A DNA stretch of 8,458 bases, taken from Alphaproteobacteria bacterium. GTDB taxonomy: Bacteria > Pseudomonadota > Alphaproteobacteria > Sphingomonadales > Sphingomonadaceae. The stretch spans positions 1 through 8,458 of the forward strand of contig JAQGLD010000200.1 in the NCBI GenBank assembly GCA_028293055.1, given 5' to 3'. Within the stretch, counting starts at the first letter, position 1. Every line of letters begins with the position of its first letter. The notes below the pieces were generated by a model. The model did no database searches. It was given only the letters and a program-made list of their open reading frames with translations, and was not told the origin of the DNA. Made by a program: the position numbers and the translations under genes. This document shows positions 1 through 6,110 of this stretch, piece by piece.

Positions 1-273
1 GTGCCGTTCTACGGGACTCCGCCAGCACCCGAGGCGATTCCCGCGATCAAGGCGGAGATGCTGGTCAATCTCGCCGGAAACGATTCTCGGATCGGAGCGA
101 TGTGGCCGCCGGCCGAACAGGCGCTCGACAAGGCGCAGGTGCGCTATCATGTGTTCGTCTATCCAGGCGTCGAGCACGGCTTCAACAACAACACCACCCC
201 GCGCTACGACAAGGCCGCAGCTTCGCTGGCATGGGAGCGGACCCTGGCCCTGTTCAAGCGGACCTTGGGGTAG
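1..273 (+). CDS. Dienelactone hydrolase family protein, C-terminal part (5' end outside window)
   Basis: This is the last 90 residues of an alpha/beta hydrolase of the dienelactone hydrolase (carboxymethylenebutenolidase-like) family, which hydrolyses ester or lactone bonds. The frame is open from the first base of the window and the first codon (gtg) reads as an internal valine in the typical VPFYG strand, so the true start lies upstream. The segment LVNLAGNDSRI carries the expected acid of the catalytic triad (D28 of this fragment), and VYPGVEHGFNN carries the catalytic histidine (H59); the nucleophile (Cys or Ser) would lie upstream, outside the window. The protein ends with the usual C-terminal helix (AWERTLALFKRTLG) and a TAG stop. 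A dispersed hairpin repeat begins about 25 bases after the stop and may end the transcript. The family is fairly certain; the substrate cannot be told. Confidence 0.85.
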   Translation: MPFYGTPPAPEAIPAIKAEMLVNLAGNDSRIGAMWPPAEQALDKAQVRYHVFVYPGVEHGFNNNTTPRYDKAAASLAWERTLALFKRTLG

Positions 274-298
274 GCGCGGGGGGTATTTGCCCGTTCGG

Positions 299-382
299 CG
301 TCACCCTGAACTCGATTCAGGGTCCAGCTGGGTCACCCATCGACGGGTGGAGGACTGGATGCTGAACCAAGTTCAGCATGAC
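299..382. repeat. Three-hairpin dispersed intergenic repeat
   Basis: Three short inverted repeats follow one another: CCCTGAA/TTCAGGG (304-310 with 316-322), CACCC/GGGTG (334-338 with 345-349) and ATGCTGAAC/GTTCAGCAT (359-367 with 371-379, 3-nt loop). The outer ends also pair imperfectly (GTCACCCTGAA near 300 with TTCAGCATGAC near 373). The wording resembles a dispersed repeat I recall as common between genes in sphingomonad genomes. Its place just after the hydrolase stop suggests it could also serve as a transcription end or mRNA stabiliser. Genome-wide copy number cannot be checked here. Confidence 0.65.
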
Positions 383-521
383 AAGAAAAATCCTGCCGCC
401 GCCCAAGTCTGATAGCGCTACCAACTCCGATCGGTTAGAACGGGGGCGCAACGGCCGCATTCCGAAGGCGGGGGCTGCCGGCGTCGGTTGGTAGGGACGC
501 GACACGCCATGGCGGTCGCAG

Positions 522-598
522 CTAGTGTGTTGAATTCGAGTTCGCCCTGTTACCGGGCCACGCTCCGAGCGAACTTCGAATTCAATAAAGCACACTAG
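522..598. repeat. 77-bp inverted-repeat element, copy 1
   Basis: A long imperfect palindrome bounded by CTAGTGTG (522-529) and CACACTAG (591-598). TTGAATTCGA (530-539) pairs with 576-585 and GTTCGC (540-545) with 569-574, giving 24 paired bases per arm. Five bases (586-590, TAAAG) and one base (575) bulge from the 3' arm. The loop is 23 nt (546-568) and contains GCCACGC at 557-563. A second element of identical length and ends follows after 13 bases. The element could be an operator, a small mobile palindrome or an RNA structure; the sequence alone does not decide. Confidence 0.8.
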
Positions 599-609
599 AA
601 TCATATAGT
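581..609 (+). promoter_or_regulatory. Possible promoter between the two 77-bp elements
   Basis: TATAGT (604-609) in the 13-bp spacer resembles a -10 box, and TTCAAT (581-586), 17 bases upstream inside the 3' arm of copy 1, is a weak -35 match. If used, transcription would start near 616, so copy 2 would be the folded 5' leader of the oxidoreductase mRNA and copy 1 would overlap the promoter as an operator could. The -35 match is poor (about 3 of 6), so this is a guess from position. Confidence 0.25.
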
Positions 610-611
610 TG

Positions 612-688
612 CTAGTGTGGCTGGAGATTCGGAAATCCGCTCCGGCCGTGCCACGCAATCAGTGCGAATTTCCGAATCGCCACACTAG
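612..688. repeat. 77-bp inverted-repeat element, copy 2, next to the start of the oxidoreductase gene
   Basis: Same length and ends as copy 1 (CTAGTGTG at 612-619, CACACTAG at 681-688). CTAGTGTGGC (612-621) pairs with 679-688 and GATTCGGAAAT (626-636) with 668-678; after one mismatch, 638-640 pair with 664-666, again giving 24 paired bases per arm. TGGA (622-625) bulges from the 5' arm. The loop is 23 nt (641-663) with GCCACGC at 650-656. The ribosome binding site AGAGGAGG (687-694) begins inside the right end of the element, so folding or protein binding here could affect expression of the gene starting at 700. Confidence 0.8.
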
Positions 689-699
689 AGGAGGCCGGA

Positions 700-1812
700 A
701 TGGAGCTTGGACGACGCGAAATGATCGCCGGCGCGGCGGCGCTGGCGGCGACATCGGGGAGCGGCCTGGCGCAGCCCTCGGGGCGCAAGATGGGCTATGC
801 GATCGTCGGGCTCGGCACGTACGGGCTCGGAGTCATCACTCCGCAATTCGCCAATTGCACGATGAGCCGGCTGGCGGCGGTGGTCAGCGGCGATCCGGAG
901 AAAGCGAAAAGGGTTGCCGCCGAGCACGGCCTGCCGGACCGGAGCGTCTATTCCTACGCGAATTTCGATTCCATCCGCGACAATCCGGATGTCGACATCG
1001 TCTATGTCTGCCTGCCCAATTCGATGCATGCCGAATATGTGATCCGCGCCGCCAAAGCCGGCAAGCATGTCATGTGCGAGAAGCCGATGGCGGTCTCGGT
1101 GCGGGAGTGCGAGGCGATGATCGCGGCGTGCAAGGCGGCCGGGCGCAAGCTGATGATCGGCTATCGCTGCCATTTCGAGGCGACCAACCTCAAGGCGATC
1201 AGGCTGGTGCGCAGCGGCGCGATCGGCAAGCCGCATTATTTCCGATCCGAGCACGGCTTCGTCCAGCGCGATCCCTCGGTCTGGCGGCTGAAGCGGGCGC
1301 TTTCGGGCGGCGGATCGCTGATGGACATCGGCATCTACGCGCTCAATGCGGCGCGCTATATTACCGGCGAGGAGCCGATCGCGGTCACCGCGCAGGAATC
1401 GACCGACCGCAGCGACCCGCGATTCCACGAGGTCGAAGACCAGATCGCCTTCACCCTCGAATTTCCTTCGGGCGTGATCGGTAGCTGCCATTCGATGTAC
1501 AGCTCCAACCAGAACCATATTTTGATGGTCGGCGACCAGGGCCGGGTCGAAATGGAGCCCGCGACGCGCTATTCTGGCAATCATATGTGGACCGGCCGCG
1601 ACGGCCGCGAGCGGGAACTGATTCCGCCGCCGGGCCCGGGCCAGACCCAGTTCTCGGCCCAGCTCGACCATCTGCCGCAATGCATAGCGAGCGGGCGCGA
1701 GCCGATCGTATCCGGCGAGGAGGGATTGCGCGACATGCGGCTGATCGAGGCGATCTACCGCTCGGCGCGGGAGCGCCAGCGGATCAGCCTCGCCCCGGCG
1801 CGGCGGGGATGA
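700..1812 (+). CDS. Gfo/Idh/MocA family oxidoreductase with Tat-type signal (glucose-fructose oxidoreductase-like)
   Basis: This 370-aa protein belongs to the NAD(P)-dependent Gfo/Idh/MocA family, which oxidises or reduces sugars and related polyols. The N-terminus GRREMIAGAAALAA (R5-R6, then a hydrophobic stretch and a likely cut after A24 in GLAQP) looks like a Tat signal, as in the periplasmic Zymomonas glucose-fructose oxidoreductase, which is exported with its cofactor bound. The Rossmann motif is GLGTYG (37-42), the EKP motif with the conserved lysine is at 127-129, and DIGIY (209-213) supplies the Asp and the catalytic-position residue, here Tyr as in GFOR rather than His. The start is fixed by AGAGGAGG five bases upstream of ATG. 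The stop overlaps the cupin start as ATGA, so the two are probably translated together. Family confident; substrate and export are inferred. Confidence 0.9.
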   Translation: MELGRREMIAGAAALAATSGSGLAQPSGRKMGYAIVGLGTYGLGVITPQFANCTMSRLAAVVSGDPEKAKRVAAEHGLPDRSVYSYANFDSIRDNPDVDIVYVCLPNSMHAEYVIRAAKAGKHVMCEKPMAVSVRECEAMIAACKAAGRKLMIGYRCHFEATNLKAIRLVRSGAIGKPHYFRSEHGFVQRDPSVWRLKRALSGGGSLMDIGIYALNAARYITGEEPIAVTAQESTDRSDPRFHEVEDQIAFTLEFPSGVIGSCHSMYSSNQNHILMVGDQGRVEMEPATRYSGNHMWTGRDGRERELIPPPGPGQTQFSAQLDHLPQCIASGREPIVSGEEGLRDMRLIEAIYRSARERQRISLAPARRG

Positions 1813-2267
1813 TCGCCGTCGCCTTTGCCGTTGCGCTCGCCGCCGCGGCCGCTTCGCCCGTCCCGACCGAGGTCGCCTCGGCTACCGAGATACAGGCGGC
1901 GGTCGCTGCGATGGAGCGCGAGATGAAGCCGGGCCAGACCTTCCTCTGGCGCCCGCTGCTGCGCGGCGGCGCCGCGGTCGCGGCGCTCGAGATCTGGAAG
2001 GCGCCCGGGCGGCCGGCCATCCACCCGAGCGAGGCGGAATATGCGACGGTCGTCGCCGGATCGGGAACCCTGGTGTCCGGAGGGGTGATGGCCGATCCCG
2101 AGACGAGCAATCCGGGGCTGGTCCAGGGCAGCCGGATCGACGGCGGCACGACCCGCTCGCTCAAGGCCGGCGACACGTTCCTGGTCCCGGCCGGAGCGCC
2201 GCACTGGTTCGGGATTCCGGCGGGCGGCGAGTTGGTGCTGCTCGGGATCAAGGTGCCGGCGCGGTAA
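1809..2267 (+). CDS. Exported cupin-domain protein
   Basis: A 152-aa single-domain cupin. The start ATG shares four bases with the stop of the oxidoreductase gene (ATGA), which marks translational coupling. Residues 1-16 (MIAVAFAVALAAAAAS) form a hydrophobic signal peptide, so the protein probably works in the periplasm beside the Tat-exported oxidoreductase. Cupin motif 1 appears as AIHPSEAEYATVVAGSG, with the first His and the Glu present but Ser where the second His normally sits. Motif 2 is GDTFLVPAGAPHWFGI with the expected Pro, Gly and His. The metal site is therefore a variant His-Glu-His type. Cupins of this sort can be isomerases, binding proteins or oxygenases. A joint role in handling a sugar or lactone is an inference from the coupling; no specific reaction can be assigned. 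Confidence 0.8.
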   Translation: MIAVAFAVALAAAAASPVPTEVASATEIQAAVAAMEREMKPGQTFLWRPLLRGGAAVAALEIWKAPGRPAIHPSEAEYATVVAGSGTLVSGGVMADPETSNPGLVQGSRIDGGTTRSLKAGDTFLVPAGAPHWFGIPAGGELVLLGIKVPAR

Positions 2268-2270
2268 GCA

Positions 2271-2376
2271 CCCTCCCCCTTGATGGGGGAGGGTCGGGTG
2301 GGGGTGGACTCCGGCACTCCCACCGAGCACGCGGAGAGTCCACCCCTCCCCAACCCCTCCCCATCGAGGGGAGGGG
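2271..2376. repeat. G/C-run inverted repeat between convergent genes (possible two-way terminator)
   Basis: Two perfect 9-bp hairpins face each other: CCCTCCCCC/GGGGGAGGG (2271-2279 with 2285-2293) and CCCCTCCCC/GGGGAGGGG (2354-2362 with 2368-2376). The inner parts also pair (GGTGGACTC near 2303-2311 with GAGTCCACC near 2336-2344), so the whole element can fold as one large cruciform. It fills the gap between the cupin gene (plus) and the HAD gene (minus), where it could stop transcripts from both sides, although no T-run follows either stem. I recall similar 'CCCTCCCC' repeats as frequent in sphingomonad intergenic DNA. Runs of G on each strand also fit G-quadruplex patterns. Confidence 0.7.
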
Positions 2377-2399
2377 CGAAACCGCATCAGCTGCTCCGC

Positions 2400-3080
2400 T
2401 CAATCCCGAGTGCGCGGGGCGATTTCGTCGAGGTGGCGGAGCATGTCGGCGGGGTCGTCATAGACTCGCAGGGCGCCGCTGCGTTCGAGCTCGTCGCGGC
2501 CATAGCCGCCCGAGAGCAGGCCGATGCCGAGCGCTCCGCAGCGCGCTGCTGCGATCATGTCCCAGATGCTGTCTCCGATCACGTACGAGCCTTGGGTCGT
2601 CGTCCCGAGCCGGCGCGCGGCCTCGATGAACAGATCGGGGTCGGGCTTGGCGAAATGGACCTGGTCGCGGGTGACGATCACCGCCTTGTCATGGTCGACC
2701 TCGAGCGCGTCGAGATTGGGCCGGGCGGTCAGCATCCGGCCGCTGGTCGCGATCGCCCAGGGCAGATCGAGCGATTCGAGGGTATGAAGCAGGTCGATCG
2801 CCCCGGGCAGCGGCGCCACCTCGGCGGAAAGCTCGATATAGGCCTCGGCATGGCCGGCGCGGAGCCGCTCGATCGTCGCTGCATCGACCGACTCGCCGAG
2901 CTCGCGGAGCAACTGGTTGGTGAACAGGCCGCCGCTCATCCCGATCTTGCGGTGGATGCGCCAGACCGAAAGCTGGATATTCTCGCGCTGCAGCGAGCGG
3001 TGCCAGGCGAGGACATGCTGGTAGACGCTGTCGACCAGGGTGCCGTCGAGATCGAACAGGAATGCGGTCGGCGAGCTCAT
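2400..3080 (-). CDS. HAD family hydrolase (phosphoglycolate phosphatase / beta-phosphoglucomutase-like)
   Basis: A 226-aa haloacid dehalogenase superfamily phosphatase with a helical C1 cap. Motif I is FDLDGTLVDS with nucleophile D10 and general acid D12; motif II is ATSGR with T112/S113; motif III is K145 in FAKPDPD; motif IV is GDSIWD with D170 and D174. All catalytic residues are present, so it should be an active Mg-dependent phosphatase on a small phosphorylated metabolite; this subgroup includes phosphoglycolate phosphatases and sugar-phosphate phosphatases or mutases. The ATG at 3080 gives a compact N-terminus ending just before motif I, as usual in the family; a longer reading from 3128 would add 16 arginine-rich residues without a known role. 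The ribosome site is weak (GAGAG). It lies 78 bases after the PilZ gene on the same strand and may share its transcript. Confidence 0.88.
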   Translation of the reverse strand: MSSPTAFLFDLDGTLVDSVYQHVLAWHRSLQRENIQLSVWRIHRKIGMSGGLFTNQLLRELGESVDAATIERLRAGHAEAYIELSAEVAPLPGAIDLLHTLESLDLPWAIATSGRMLTARPNLDALEVDHDKAVIVTRDQVHFAKPDPDLFIEAARRLGTTTQGSYVIGDSIWDMIAAARCGALGIGLLSGGYGRDELERSGALRVYDDPADMLRHLDEIAPRTRD

Positions 3081-3158
3081 CTTGGTCTCTCTCGTTCTGC
3101 GCCGGGTCCCGGCCCACCGGACCCGCAACGAGTCTATCGAATATCCGATCCGCCCGGA

Positions 3159-3506
3159 TCAGCCGCGCGGTACCGCCCCGGCGACATCGTCGACGACCAT
3201 GCCGAGGACCGGAAAGACGAAGGCGCAGCCGGCGGCCCCGCCCAGTGCCCAGGCGATTCGGGCCCGGCGCGGCGCGATTCCGGGGATTGCGAGCCACACC
3301 TCCGCGCCCTCGGCGACTTCGAACTCGCCCTCGATCCGGCAGCCTTCGGGGGTGAGATCGGTGACGACGACCTCCACCGGGGGCTTGCCGCCCTCCTTCT
3401 TGCGCGCCTGGATGAGCACCGGTCGTCGCCAGGCGCGGCGGCGATCGGGCGCTTCGGCGAGAGGATCGCAGAACCAGTGATGGACGGGGGCGTTCACAAG
3501 CCGCAA
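3159..3506 (-). CDS. PilZ domain protein (probable cyclic di-GMP receptor)
   Basis: A 115-aa single-domain PilZ protein. PilZ domains bind cyclic di-GMP through an RxxxR motif followed by (D/N)xSxxG. Here R22-R24 and R27-R28 in RRRAWRRP give the arginine motif, and D50 to G55 (DLTPEG, Thr in place of Ser) gives the second motif, followed by the expected short beta strands. The frame has no ATG; the first possible starts are TTG at 3506 and GTG at 3497, neither with a clear ribosome site, so the exact N-terminus is uncertain. The gene begins about 50 bases after the transporter fusion and runs in the same direction, so it may be expressed by read-through. The partner or process it controls is unknown. 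Small stand-alone PilZ proteins are common in sphingomonads. Confidence 0.8.
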   Translation of the reverse strand: MRLVNAPVHHWFCDPLAEAPDRRRAWRRPVLIQARKKEGGKPPVEVVVTDLTPEGCRIEGEFEVAEGAEVWLAIPGIAPRRARIAWALGGAAGCAFVFPVLGMVVDDVAGAVPRG

Positions 3507-3555
3507 ACTGGACGAAAGAGGTTTAGGAGGAGTTAGCGCAGGGCCTGGTGGAAGC

Positions 3556-5142
3556 TCAGCCCGCTCGTCGCTTGCGCAGATGCGCCGGTGCGACCCGCCG
3601 CTCGACCAAAGCGAGGCCTCCGTCGACCAGAAGCGCGAGGATCGCGGCGGGAATCGCGCCCGACAGGATCATCCGGGCGTCGGCAAGGGCGAGTCCCTCG
3701 ACGATCGGCTCCCCCAGTCCGCCGGCGCCGATGAAGGCGGCGAGCGTCGCGGCGCCGACGGTGATCACCGCGGCGGTGCGGACCCCGGCCATGATCGCAG
3801 GCGCGGCGAGCGGCAGACGGACCATGATCAGGCTCTGGCGCGGAGTCGCGCCGAGCGCTTCGGCGGCCTCGACCGCGGCGGGATCGGCATCGCGCACCCC
3901 GCTATAGGTGCCGCGCGCGATCGGGTAGAGCGCGTAGAGCCACAAGGCGACCAGTGCCGGGACGATTCCGATTCCGAGCAGGGGGACCATGAAGGCGAGC
4001 AAGGCGATGCTCGGGATCACCTGCAATATGCCCAGGCCGCCGAGCACGATCCCGGCCGAGCGCCGCGCCCGCTCCAGCGCGAGGCCGAGCGGGATGGCGA
4101 TCAGCGCGGCCGCCGCGAGCGCGACCGCGACCAGGAAAAGATGGCGCAAGGCGAGCTGGAGGAGGAGCGCCCGGCGCCCCCACAGATAAGGCAGGAAGCC
4201 GCCCCTCCCCTCGCTTGCTTCGATCCGGGGCCGCGCGGGTGCCGCGGAAAGACCGAGCGCCGCCAAAGCGGAGGCCGCGACCCGTGCGACCGGCTCCCCG
4301 TCGACCTCCACCCGCCGGTTGAGCGCGCGCATCCGCGCCTCGTCGATGCGGCCGCTGAGCAGGGCCAGCGCCGAAACGACGTCGGGGCGCGCCGCCGCGC
4401 GCGGGCCGAGCAGCGCCGCGGCCTCGTAGGGCGGGAAGAAGTGGCGGTCGTCCTGCAGCACGACGAGATGGTAGCGATCGAGCAGGCCATCGGTGGAATA
4501 GCCGTCGACGACATCGACTCCGCCGGCCGCGAGCGCCTGATATTTGAGCGCCGGCGAGAGCGGGCGGACCGCTCGCGGATGGAGGCCATAGGCCCGGGCC
4601 AGCCCTGCCAGCCCGTCGGGCCGGCCGATGAAATCGGCGGTGAAGCCGGCATCGAGCCTGGGCGCTTCGCGGGCCAGATCGCCGAGCGTGACGAGGTGCA
4701 GCGAACGGGCCGTGTCCGGGCGCACCGCGATCGCATAGACATTCTGAAAGCCGAGCGGGGGCAGCCAGCGCATGGCGTAGCGGGCGGCGAATTCGCGCGA
4801 GACATGGTCGTAGACCCGGCGTGGATCGGCGAGCGCCTCGGCCGGCAGCGTGTCGTGGAGGATGGCGATCAGGCCGGTGCCGCTATATTCGGGATAGAGA
4901 TCGACCGATCCGGCCCGCATCCCCTGGAAGATGATCTCGGTGCTGCCGAGGCCGGGCCGGCGCTCGACCGCGATCCCGCGCCGCTCGAGCGTCTGGGCGA
5001 ACATCTCGGCGAGCAGATAGGATTCGCCGAACGGCTTGGAGGCGATGACGATCGGCGCGGCGGCGGCCCGGGGCGCGGCCGCAGGCGCCGGAGCGGCGCA
5101 GAAAAGGAGCAGAATGGCGAGCAGGATCGCAGCGCCGCGCAT
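3556..5142 (-). CDS. ABC transporter fusion: substrate-binding domain plus permease (osmoprotectant/OpuC type)
   Basis: A 528-aa protein joining two importer subunits. Residues 1-23 are a signal sequence. Residues about 30-300 are an OpuAC-type binding domain with the family landmarks SKPFGESYLLAEM (35-47), DLYPEYSGTG (81-90), GFQNVYAIAV (131-140), GYSTDG (214-219) and DDRHFFPPYEAA (231-242). Residues about 325-515 are the membrane permease, with roughly five hydrophobic segments and the EAA loop that contacts the ATPase (E425-A-A...G431...L443-P444). Related systems import glycine betaine, choline, carnitine or ergothioneine; the ligand cannot be read from sequence. The binding domain is N-terminal, opposite to the permease-first fusions of BusAB and EgtU. 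The start ATG overlaps the ATPase stop by one base (TGATG), indicating coupled synthesis of the two parts. Confidence 0.9.
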   Translation of the reverse strand: MRGAAILLAILLLFCAAPAPAAAPRAAAAPIVIASKPFGESYLLAEMFAQTLERRGIAVERRPGLGSTEIIFQGMRAGSVDLYPEYSGTGLIAILHDTLPAEALADPRRVYDHVSREFAARYAMRWLPPLGFQNVYAIAVRPDTARSLHLVTLGDLAREAPRLDAGFTADFIGRPDGLAGLARAYGLHPRAVRPLSPALKYQALAAGGVDVVDGYSTDGLLDRYHLVVLQDDRHFFPPYEAAALLGPRAAARPDVVSALALLSGRIDEARMRALNRRVEVDGEPVARVAASALAALGLSAAPARPRIEASEGRGGFLPYLWGRRALLLQLALRHLFLVAVALAAAALIAIPLGLALERARRSAGIVLGGLGILQVIPSIALLAFMVPLLGIGIVPALVALWLYALYPIARGTYSGVRDADPAAVEAAEALGATPRQSLIMVRLPLAAPAIMAGVRTAAVITVGAATLAAFIGAGGLGEPIVEGLALADARMILSGAIPAAILALLVDGGLALVERRVAPAHLRKRRAG

Positions 5143-5903
5143 CAGCCGGCGATCCCGAACAAGGCGCGCTCGACCAGGCTGGCGACATAGGCCGAGGCCG
5201 GCGAGGCGCGTAGCTCGGCGAGCGTCCCGCGCTGCTCGATCCGGCCGGAGCGCATCACCACGATCGAGTCGGCGAGCCGGTCCGCCTCGACCAGGTCGTG
5301 GGTGACCAGGAGGGTGGTGATGGCGAGCTCGCGGCGCAGCTCGGCGCAGGCGGCCTGAACATCCGCCCGGGTGATCGCGTCGAGCGCTCCGAAGGGCTCG
5401 TCCATCAGCAGCACTCCGGGCCGGGCGGCGATGGCGCGGGCCAAGGCGACACGCTGGCGCTGGCCGCCGGACAGGGAGTCGGGGAAGCGGGGACCGAATT
5501 TGGAGGGATCTAGCCCGACCCGATCGAGCGCTGCGGCGGAGTCGCCGCGCGGATCGGAGCGGCCGAGCAGCATCGGAACGAAGGCGGCGTTGCGAAGCAC
5601 ATTCCAGTGCGGCAGCAGCCCGCCCTGCTGCGGGACATAGCCGATGCCGCGGCGAAGCGCCTCGACCGGCTGGTCGGCGACATCCGATGCGCCGACCCGC
5701 ACCGTCCCCGAGCTCGGTACGACCATGCGGTTGAAGCAGCGCAGCAAGGTGGTCTTGCCGGCCCCGCTCTCGCCGACCAGAGCGACTGCCTCGCCGGCTT
5801 CGACCCGGAGGCTGGCCCGGTCGACCGCGACGACATTGCCGAGGCGCACGACCACGTCTTTCGCCTCGAGGGCGAGGGGCGCGTCGGCGCTGCCGGGGCT
5901 CAT
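5142..5903 (-). CDS. ABC transporter ATP-binding protein (osmoprotectant/OpuC type)
   Basis: A 253-aa cytoplasmic ATPase that powers the importer encoded by the overlapping downstream gene. It has Walker A GESGAGKTT (44-52), the Q-loop in YVPQQ (about 91-93), the signature LSGGQ (144-148), Walker B LLMDEP with D168/E169, the D-loop GALD and the switch histidine H202 in VTHD. All motifs are intact. It ends shortly after the ABC core and lacks the C-terminal CBS pair that senses ionic strength in OpuA and ProV, so regulation of that kind is not expected. ATG at 5903 is preferred over TTG at 5909, two codons upstream; neither has a good ribosome site. It is the first gene of the leftward group ATPase, binding/permease fusion, PilZ, HAD. 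Confidence 0.92.
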   Translation of the reverse strand: MSPGSADAPLALEAKDVVVRLGNVVAVDRASLRVEAGEAVALVGESGAGKTTLLRCFNRMVVPSSGTVRVGASDVADQPVEALRRGIGYVPQQGGLLPHWNVLRNAAFVPMLLGRSDPRGDSAAALDRVGLDPSKFGPRFPDSLSGGQRQRVALARAIAARPGVLLMDEPFGALDAITRADVQAACAELRRELAITTLLVTHDLVEADRLADSIVVMRSGRIEQRGTLAELRASPASAYVASLVERALFGIAG

Positions 5904-6110
5904 CGCCAAGACTGGGGGTGGGTCCGCGCCATCGCGCTCAGTCTAGGTGAAGTTGCTTCGCGACGATATGGGGTGGGGGGCGCCGGCATGCGCCACCATT
6001 CCGGCCTCGGCTGCCCCCTGCCAACCTGCCCTACCCAGGCCGCAGCCGCCATGGCATTAGCCAGTGCGAGCCTCGTTCGCCCGCCCGGGTCGATGACTGA
6101 AAGGAAAAAG
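5904..6110. other. Divergent intergenic region
   Basis: About 207 bases separate the ABC ATPase gene (leftward) from the DUF4087 gene (rightward) and must hold promoters for both. I find no convincing -35/-10 pair, palindrome or known operator. The only clear signal is AAGGA (6101-6105), the ribosome site of the rightward gene. Confidence 0.4.

Noticed and set aside
522..688. Integron attC sites as an explanation of the two hairpin elements with bulged bases
   Set aside because: The ends are CTAGTGTG/CACACTAG; the required GTTRRRY and RYYYAAC core boxes are missing, and no integrase or cassettes are seen.
522..688. Simple recent duplication or MITE insertion
   Set aside because: Stem sequences differ strongly between copies and no target-site duplication is visible at the flanks, though an old mobile family is not excluded.
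685..1680. A 331-residue minus-strand frame opposite the oxidoreductase
   Set aside because: Antisense shadow of a gene with intact Rossmann and EKP motifs and a good ribosome site.
2280..3536. A 418-residue plus-strand frame covering the HAD and PilZ genes
   Set aside because: It starts inside the G/C-run repeat, has no recognisable domain, and both genes on the other strand have complete motifs.
3521..3538. GGAGG-type ribosome site on the plus strand before a 119-residue frame at 3548
   Set aside because: The frame is alanine/arginine-rich sequence antisense to the transporter permease and has no family features.
3580..5190. A 536-residue open frame on the plus strand opposite the transporter fusion
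   Set aside because: It is highly charged, Arg/Glu/Asp/Gly-rich with no fold or motif, and mirrors a minus-strand gene whose domains are all clear. High GC content makes such antisense frames common.
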